64,000 bases of DNA from Oopsacas minuta (taxonomy: Eukaryota; Porifera; Hexactinellida; Lyssacinosida; Leucopsacidae). The notes beneath the pieces are model-generated. The model ran no database searches, was not told the origin of the DNA, and worked only from the letters and a program-made list of their open reading frames with translations. This document shows, piece by piece, positions 55,901 to 64,000 of this stretch. How positions within the stretch are numbered: position 1 is the stretch's first letter; each line of letters starts with the position of its first letter. The position numbers were made by a program, and so were the translations under genes. Where the stretch lies: the NCBI GenBank assembly GCA_024704765.1, contig JAKMXF010000277.1:372001-436000 (forward strand), read 5' to 3'.

Positions 55901-57764
55901 TTCCCAGAAAAATCAAAGTTATCAGTACTAAAATGAGGTGAATTAGCATAAATTCAACTTCTTATATACCTGCATATGTAGCAGACCACTGCATTATTAA
56001 TTAAGCTATTATCACTCACAAACAAGAAACTAATACATTTATTAATAAATACTACCGATGTTAGACGTGTGAGATTAAAATTATAGATAGAATTATTTAG
56101 TATCTTCAGCATGGATATTTTCGTTTGGTTGATAATGTAAGACATAGTTGATAGAATGTTATATGTATTCAGACTCATATAATACTGTATAACATCATAA
56201 CTGATGTTATCAAACTTAGAGTACAAAATTTTGTCTAGTTGGTCAATAATATGTACTAGTGTGCAACAATTACAAGTTATCATAGATAGAACCGGTCAGC
56301 TTTTTAATGAACCAGCTGGTTGTTGCATTAAATCTTTTTCCATCATACTAGTATAATTTAAGTTAATAAAGAAATACATAGAAATAGTTACAAGTGTTAC
56401 AAGCCTATATTGAGTTAATTCTATCTCAAGAGTCTATCAATTAGTCATAGGTCAACCAGCCTTTCAACCCTGACCGTTTCCATCTCTGCTAGTCATATTA
56501 AATATTGGGTTTCCTACCGTTGGTTATCTGTCTTAATAAGGAGTATTGATGAAATGGACGCAGCTTCCTGGTTCCAGATAGTATACAGGCACTCAGGAAG
56601 CCAGCGGGGGTGTTGAAGGGCTAAGATCCCAATTATAAATATTCTTTTTCAATGAGCAATAAGTCTCCACTTTATGTAGTTGACTACGTTACTAAACAAA
56701 AGCGTAGCGGAGTATTATTATTTGAGGGAAAACAAATATTTAGGGGATACGCCATAGGCGTCCAGTTTGGATACCGGGGAGACTTCCCAGGTTTAGGGAT
56801 GAAGACCGTATTTTTGTAAAATTAACATAGAGATAGAGCAATTTTGCATTGTGGACCCCCAAGGTCTGATTTCGTTTGCTAAAACTTGGCTTCAATAGGT
56901 TACACAGATGTATTTTGAATATTCACATACAGTTCTACAAATGTTCTATGGCCATACTCATCAAGTAGGGAGTCTACTAGAGTTCGCAACGGCCCCCACA
57001 CGAGGCATCCAAGCCCGAAGCCGACCCGGCCCGGCCAGACGCATACCTTAAAAATAGTTCAGATTAATTTCTAACATAGAATGAAAAATTGATTAATCAA
57101 ATCTAACAATCAGAAATTGTGATTGCTGAGAAATTGGAAAGATAATTTTAATTAACTAAAACAAAGAATTAAACCAAATTATTTCAAAATATAATCGGCG
57201 GTTTATTCGGAGCCCCAAGGTATGATCACGAAGCCCGCCCAGACAACCATAAGCCCAAACTGGCCACGGGCTCGGCCGAACTTGAGACCTCTAGAGACTA
57301 CTGATAATATATTTGGGAGGTGGAGGTTCGCAGCCTTATTTATTATCACAAATGCGAAAATTGTCCTTATAAAATAATTAGCATTAGCTATCAGGTTTAG
57401 CGTGACGTCACATATATACGGACACTACTAGGGTATTATGTCCCTTCAAACCGCGACAAATGTTACGAATAAATACTAATATACTCCAAATACAATCTTC
57501 CTAGATATTTAATTCTCCAGAAATTGAAACTGATAGCTAATACAGCATATACAAGGAATGTAGGTTGTTATACTGAAACAAATTTACTTGCTGAAAGCCA
57601 TCTAACCAACATATCCGTAAATTTGTAAGACAATAGTCTCTTAGTAGATTAAAGAAAATGGGATTAGTTGTAGCTTTCAATTTCACCACTTGACACCTGA
57701 ATAATTAACGCACGAACTTGTATAAATACAGTTTGTAAATGAGACTAACCACATTAATTACCTT
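55901..57764. other. Upstream flank of receptor gene; no gene seen
   Basis: Likely contains the receptor promoter just above 55900, but no core motif was assigned. The rest has no recognisable genes. Minus-strand ORF 55954-56283 is not supported by any domain. Confidence 0.5.
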
Positions 57765-58115
57765 CTACTGTCACATAGGTTTGAATCTTGAAACAATTAC
57801 TCATAACTGCGTAATATACATTTGGTTTGGATTCTTTTCCGATTGACTATGTGGTTAGCGTATATGAATGAGATGGATACATTTGTGCAGGTAATAATCG
57901 AAAAATAATAGATAGGCCAGTAGATCAATATATGATATATCCTTGATATTTGGGTGAGATTACATAATTATAAGGGTAAGATTCTAGCCGAAATTTTACA
58001 GTTTGTAATTTGAGCCAAGGGGTTGCCCCGAGGCACGAAATTATACCAGGGGCGGCACGATATTTTGTCAAGGCGGTGGGGGCATTGCCCCCTTTACTCC
58101 CCGTGGCGACGTCCT
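57765..58115 (+). repeat. Dispersed repeat R1, copy 3
   Basis: Same order of shared words as 13855-14215: CTTCTACTGTC, CTCATAACTGCGTAATA, ACATTTGGTTTGGA, TTCCGATTGACTATGTG, GTAGATCAATA, GCCGAAATTTTACAG, then a G-rich tail with TTGCCCC. Non-coding. Confidence 0.7.
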
Positions 58116-60576
58116 GCTAGTTATTTACATTGTCAATCTTAAAGGGATGGAATCATTCCTTAGAGATGTTGCTTGCTTGGAGCTGACTAAGCATCTTTTC
58201 ATATTTAGGGCGAGACGTATTACAAATCATCCGTAAAATAGGAAACATCTGATTATGAAATTCATTCATCTAGAATCATCCACTAACGTCTTTACTTATG
58301 TACATTTATTTTCTTCATTCTTTAAGTTCAATTTTGCATAACCTATAATCATAAGGACAGCATATGTATGTTTCTCGGCATTATGTATATGCATAATGCT
58401 GTGGCTGATCCAGGGCCTGCTCCCCATTTCACAGGCGCAACTAACGGTTTTTCATGACATGCTGGGGCCATGATAATGGCTGCTGCAGATAAGTTCAGAT
58501 ATTCAATAGAAAGTACAGATTAAATAAAATTCATTTCTAGCTCGCTTCGCTTCTTCGCGCTGCACCTATAGACACGAAATTTATTAATCATTCGCTAAAT
58601 GCATGAGCAAAAATAATGCGAGAGACATTTTACAGACAAATATAAGAGATACTACCAAGTTCATATACATTATGGTATCAACATTCCATTGGTCTGCATT
58701 ACATTTGAAATATTAAACCAGGCCCAGAGACTGACGTCGCGAACGGGCGATACGATCGGCTTTTCCGACCTCAGGGTACCTTGCCATAACTAAGGTGAGG
58801 CCTTCAGCGGCGCACCAAGGTTGTGATTCATGGTCGCGCGCAGTCGAGGACATTTTAATGTCTCCCATTAGTGATTACCAGACCGCATGTAATTTCATCG
58901 TTTACCAACAAATTCAACCATTTTGGCAAAGCACTTAGGTGACACGTAATAGCGAAGTGGCGGGCCGCCTAAACACGCACTACCATGGCTACGCCATGTG
59001 TGCTGATTTGCCATTTGAAATGCGACACCCTATTCTTAATTATTTCCCGAACTATTTACTTCATTTCACTCGTTACACAAAGGAGTGAATATGACATAAA
59101 TAGGTTGGGAGGTCTCCTCCACAGTGGCACCTCACCACTAGCACCCATAGAGACTGGGTGGTTGCGTGGTTGCATTGAGACGCCACCATATCGGAGACCA
59201 AAATGGGGGTAGGGGAAATTGAAAGTGTTCACACTATCTCAACTTAAAAGATAAGTTAGAGCAAAAGCCTTGACACGCTGAGCTGCCAAAGCGTACACTA
59301 TTGTCACCTGGGAATGAACGAAGTAGCTTGATTTTTCGAAGTATGCATAATAAGACAAAGCTATTATTCTTAGAAGACTAACAACTTGATCAGATAGAAA
59401 ATTAGGGTAGATCACTATATTTATACTAAATTGAATCAATGATCTTATCCTCCTACTTGCATAAACCTATTCAATAGTTCGTGATATTAGTAATTATTCT
59501 AATTTGATAAATTTCTAAAATTAGAATACATTCATATTATCATGATATCAGATGACATGATATTAGCATGTGCATTTACTATAGCTAGATTTGGTGAAAT
59601 ATGATTTTGTTTAAATCACATGAATTACTACTTTTTTGGAGAGAGATATTTGTCCAAATTTCTGTCCCTGTAGGCGCGCTGCATACTCATAGATAACAAC
59701 CTGTATTCTAAATATGTACTGTAGTTAAAAGCCAATTTGGCTATTTACTGTAATTAACAACAGGGTTATTTTTAGGGAGGCGCGGGGGGGTAGTAGCCCC
59801 CTTCCGTGTTTTTTCCTCATCTTAAAGTGCATCAGAATGACCCCCCTCCAAACAATCATAGGAAAAACACTGCAACAGACATTGGCTGTTAACATATTTT
59901 CGTTCACTATTTGAACTATAGTAGAGAAATTTACTTTGAATTAGTGGCAGGCTTGCTCCTGGATGTTGTCAGGATCTCTGACCAGTGTTTGGAAGCGCTG
60001 GACTATTTGAAGTGCGCTGCGCTTTGCTGCTCAGTACTAATTTAAATCTTCCACTACGCTTCCTGCACTGTAGTGCGGAGGTGGTTTGCTGTAACCAGCA
60101 CTGCGCTGGATCGGATTATTGACTTATTTATGTATGTATTTTAGATTTCAGCAATTTGCTCGAATTCCAGAGAAAATGATCACATTGATCCATGATAATT
60201 ATGTGTATCAGGGCATACACCCCAAGTGACCAGCATTTGTACCCAAAAGGTGAATCACGATAATTCATATTTCTACTATTTCGTTTTCATTGTATAAAAC
60301 ATCGATTCTTTCCAACTGCATCAGTCATATTTTTCTAGTAAACTACGTACGTATCATCATTACAGGCTAGATTATTATAGTAAACAATTTATGCAGTTGA
60401 TGACCAGCATTTTGAGTGTAAAAGGTTGGGATATATGGTTAGGGTAGTCTATACTAATTATGAATCTATGAGAATTTTGTATTTGTAATTACTATGAGTC
60501 TAGATATTGAGTCAGTTCTTGATAACGTAATGTTAAATTCTTATACCTGGGTAGGATCACTAGTGGAAAATTACTA
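58116..60576. other. Gene-free stretch
   Basis: No gene seen in 2.4 kb. A G/C-rich patch at 58720-58990 stands out from the AT-rich surroundings but does not match an rRNA or tRNA that I can recognise. Possible fragment of a repeat. Confidence 0.5.
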
Positions 60577-60812
60577 CCGTAAATTGGGGCTACTCTGGCC
60601 CATTGGGCTTCTTTAGCACAAATATTAAAGTTCTCAAGAAATATCGAATTGATTCAGTAATAAACTTTAAAATGGCCAGGCAAATTCTAATCAAATATTC
60701 AAATATGCGTGGTCATTTTGAAGCTTATTACTGTAACACTTCGAGATTTCTTTGAGGACTTCAATATTTGGGCTAAAGCAAACCCAGTAGGTAAAATAGC
60801 CTCATTTTACGG
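60577..60812. mobile_element. 236-bp inverted-repeat element (MITE), copy 1
   Basis: Ends CCGTAAATTGGGGCTACT and, inverted, CCGTAAAATGAGGCTATTTT; flanked by TA (60575-60576, 60813-60814). Sister element at 61700-61916. Non-coding. Confidence 0.75.
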
Positions 60813-61699
60813 TATCTAACCAAATATGATTAACCGAATACTCCTGGGAAAATGTGTGAATTTATGACCTCCAAAGGTGCCAAAATCTCGTTTTTGGTGC
60901 GGGAATTGGTTAAAACAAAGTGGTAAGATTTTAGTGTTCCTTTTCATTACGAACGTAAACTTCAGCTGTGATCGGTTAAGCCAATCTAGGGTTTCAATCT
61001 GTGGCGTCGTGTGGCTTGAAATCTGGATGGGCACAAATTTAATCTAGCGTGTAACAAGTTCTGTATGAGGGTCTATGAGCGCTGTAAACAGTCAGTAGGG
61101 TCCAAGAGCGAAACTTATCGCAAGAAATAACGTTTGATTTGCAAGACCCTTGGAGTAATGATTTGGGAAGTCGGAGAATATCTTGTGGGGCCCAGGCCCC
61201 TCCAGGCACATATAGCACGACGCCACTGGTTTCATTATATATTACTAGATATACTAACGTAAACGCCCAAGTATAATTTTTAGCTATCCGTAATCATTAC
61301 TCAGTAGTATGACGCGGTAAAGTCAGACATTTCAAATTTCTCATAGGAAATTGATATATTTTCAGAATATGAACCCATATAATTGAGACTGTACTACGCA
61401 GTTAGAAGATATATTGTACTAGGGAGTGTGACCATATGCCACGATATACTAATATTTAGTCGAATCTCAAATGGCCACTAAGTTGAATGATTTTGGCTAC
61501 AAATTTCTGCCAAGGGAGTTGGGTAAGGAAATATCTTGAATACATTGAACATCATGAATATCCGCCACAATTGGTGACTATAACACCAAAACCGAGTGGG
61601 CAAAAAGGCACTTTAGGAGAAATAGGCATTTAGGTAGCCTCTTTCTGCTGGATCTATGCGAATAATAGCAAATCGATGCAATGAAATCGATTGAAAATA
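60813..61699. other. Gene-free stretch with repeat R5
   Basis: 60835-60985 matches 53090-53245 (GGTGCGGGAATT, TTTTCATTAC, GTAATCGGTTA-like words). No gene seen in the rest. Confidence 0.5.
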
Positions 61700-61916
61700 C
61701 CGTAAACTGGGGCTACTTTGGCCTACTGGGTTTGTTTAGCCCAAATATTGAAATTTGCTTACGTATCGAATAGATATTGTATTTGTATTCGAAATTGTCG
61801 ACCGATATTTCAAAATTCGTTAAAAATTTGGCAAGTCATTTTCAAGTATAATACTGAATCTAATCTAGTTTCTTTGAAACTTTGATATTTTGGGCTAAAG
61901 TAGCCCCAGTTTACGG
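61700..61916. mobile_element. 217-bp inverted-repeat element (MITE), copy 2
   Basis: Well-preserved inverted repeat: CCGTAAACTGGGGCTACTTT at the left and its complement AAAGTAGCCCCAGTTTACGG at the right. Left flank TA; right flank TG (decayed). Internal words shared with copy 1: CCCAAATATT/TTTGATATTTTGGGC. Confidence 0.85.
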
Positions 61917-63076
61917 TGCCAAAAGTATATTAAACCTTCAAAAATTCAACATGCGAAAGGATAAGCGCTAACTATACTATAAGTTATAACTTATTTAAGT
62001 AAATTTCGTCTAAAATATCGAAAAATATCGAAAAATATCGAGCTGTTAATTTTGGAATCGAATTCGTACTAGTGTTCGATTAACAAAGCTTGAGAAATGG
62101 CACATGTTTGACAACATGGTTCCCTATTTGCAAATCAGATGACGGCATTTCTCCTTGACAAAAGTTTGATGATATAGCTTAACTATCAATAATACATTTA
62201 TTCGAGACAAAATGTACAAATGTATATAATCAAAGTTATTAGAATTACCTATCAAATATAATATACTCGAAGTAATCCATGGTTAAATACCGTGAATAGG
62301 CCATATTTTCGTAGACTGTGGCAAATATGTATTAAAAAATGCTTGCACGTGTTTTTGGCAATATCCTCACATAGGATAGCCATTTTATTGTATACACCTG
62401 GGCATCAGTTTTAATCACCAAATTTATGGTCACGTACGTTCACTACAAATGATCGGATATTGTGGATGCGATTCTCGCGCCAAAAAGGATTGAAATCACG
62501 TTCAAGATAATTTTACGATCACATATAGGGAGATGCTTTATTACATGGGTCGGTATTTCCGTCCGCGCGGTCATGCAAAATCTACTAGTCCGATTGCCAT
62601 GAAAATTATTACACAACACTAGCCGTTTGATATACATGTAGGGGGTCTAGATTCGCAATTCTGTCTACCTAAAACGAACGAAAATATGATTGCGATCTTA
62701 CTTCCATTCGATCACTACTTATAAAATGATCGGCAATCATCCTCCGATCTTCAAAAATTTGTGTCGAGCGTGATCGAGCGATCAATGACCCCACGATATT
62801 ATACATTTAGTGACATGATATACGTTACAAATCTCACGATTCTATCGTGAGATGCGCAATTTAATATTAGTTTTGCATAAAAAGACCAGGGATTCAGTAG
62901 TATTAGTAGACCTGAGATCGTTGGGGATATTGTCAATGGCAATCCTCATGACAATCCAAAGATGGAGTATTTTAATAATATCTGCTATTATAAGAAAAAA
63001 GATTGAAGAGAATTAAATATCTGTACACAATTCTCAGAAAAACTCACAATTATAATTCTATCTTTATCATCTAGAG
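61917..63076. other. Gene-free stretch
   Basis: No gene seen. Includes a threefold AAAAATATCG tandem repeat at about 62008-62041, a fragment of repeat R2 at 62520-62640, and a perfect 16-bp palindrome-like TCACGATTCTATCGTGA near 62838. Confidence 0.5.
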
Positions 63077-63308
63077 CAGGAGTCGGCAACCTTTTGAGCC
63101 TGCGGGCCAGATTGAGTCTTTCAGTGCATTGCGCGGGCCAAGCGATCACCACTATTCATTGAACGATGTACTGAATCATGCATTCACCATCAAGGATTAT
63201 CTTAGAAAAATAATATTCTAAAATTTTTGCTTCCAATTGATGAACAAATTGGAGTTCACAATATGGATGCTAAGGAGAGCGCCGCGGGCCGGAGGTTGCC
63301 GACCGCTG
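63077..63308. mobile_element. 232-bp hAT-like non-autonomous element with 8-bp target duplication
   Basis: Ends CAGGAGTCGGCAACCTTTTG and, in complement, CAGCGGTCGGCAACCTCCGG, with internal TGCGGGCC and CGCGGGCC. Flanked by the perfect direct repeat ATCTAGAG (63069-63076 and 63309-63316). The ends and 8-bp duplication are typical of hAT elements. Non-coding. Confidence 0.92.
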
Positions 63309-64000
63309 ATCTAGAGTATTCCAGCTGTTCAGAAATAGAGATTTGTGGATACATTCAAATTCAAAATTGAGAATATAAACAGAATTGGAACAATAATCCA
63401 GAGATAATAATATTATTAGACCTGTTTCGAAAGAAGAACCATAGAGATATCACTTGCTGTCATTCTCCTCTAGAAATGATATTCTTCTGTAAACTAGATC
63501 TTTGTTGAAAATGTGGGGAAAAGGATTTGATTCATCTAGGATAAATTATTTCTCTAATGAGTTTGATATCAAGAAGTTTTGAGAGAGTATCTTTACAAAA
63601 CTGAGACTTGTAACGAAGTTTTTCAGAAAGTATCGGAGTGCAGTTGTCACCACGATCCCAATTTTAAACATCTCCATTTGATTCATCGATTGTGAGACAC
63701 CAAGAATATTTAAACTCTAATTCTCCGTTTACATGTTGCCTGAGAAGTGATAATTATTAATTACGTAAATTTGGTATAATTTCGAACTTATTTCGTTGTT
63801 TCTCGTATACTGATAAAAGTATGCCCTCATGGGGAGGAATTATCCTCCTCATATTTACTTACTAAATTTTGCATTCTGTATAAATGCCGCAAATGACGCA
63901 AGCTAATGCCAGACAGATGATGGAGAGAACACTCTCCTGTTTTAAGGAGGTAACTGGACAAAGGACCAGGGTTGTCTTTACGTGGGTGGTGGATTAGCAG
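63309..64000. other. Gene-free end of window
   Basis: No gene recognised in the last 0.7 kb. Confidence 0.5.

Noticed and set aside
55954-56283. 109-codon minus-strand ORF above the receptor
   Set aside because: Low-complexity AT-rich frame with no recognisable domain; the receptor signal peptide exon is separate and well supported.
58720-58990. G/C-rich patch as an RNA gene
   Set aside because: I could not fold it into a tRNA cloverleaf or match it to rRNA text; left as unassigned.
1-64000. CRISPR array, operons, bacterial genes
   Set aside because: No regularly spaced repeats; genes are intron-containing animal types.

Overview
The window reads as nuclear DNA of an AT-rich invertebrate animal. 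Genes have spliceosomal introns with GT..AG ends, domains typical of animals (SRCR, C-type lectin, Ig-like, FN3, LRR/EGF, Rab GTPases, animal-type lipoxygenase), Tc1/mariner and hAT-type elements, and many short interspersed repeats. An early-branching metazoan (sponge, placozoan or cnidarian) would fit, but the species cannot be fixed from sequence alone.

Positions 1-33,000 are a mosaic of segmental duplications, partly inverted. Two gene families have been copied together. The first is a family of secreted or membrane LRR-LRRCT-EGF proteins: one intact copy (24282-25670), two copies broken by small frameshifts (3286-4763 and 19362-17756), one internally deleted copy (8067-7654), and three fold-back pseudogenes. 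The second is a Rab1-like GTPase family with two-exon genes: three intact-looking copies (19966-21565, 27829-29069, 30207-31819), three orphan second exons and one orphan first exon. All intact Rab copies keep the P-loop, NKCD, ETSAK and a CC-rich prenylation tail but have lost the G3 DxxGQ motif. Between these blocks lies an animal lipoxygenase gene (about 8838-13080) with a PLAT domain, all iron ligands and Gly at the stereocontrol (Coffa) position.

Positions 33,000-35,900 hold repeats and one complete but inactivated DD37D mariner (34154-35464) with intact terminal repeats and a TA target duplication.

Positions 35,931-55,900 (minus strand) are one large receptor gene that I could assemble exon by exon: 26 exons, every intron in phase 1, summed coding length 7,581 nt (a multiple of three, 2,526 codons plus stop). 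Order: signal peptide, SRCR, two C-type lectin domains, two Ig-like exons, a third C-type lectin domain, six repeats of a three-exon Ig-like unit (A-B-C), FN3, one membrane helix and an 11-residue tail. One exon carries an in-frame stop, but since every exon is phase-symmetric it could be skipped without loss of frame. This receptor is the most striking item in the window.

Positions 55,900-64,000 show no convincing gene; they contain several short inverted-repeat elements, including a 232-bp hAT-like element with a perfect 8-bp target duplication, and scattered repeat copies shared with the rest of the window.
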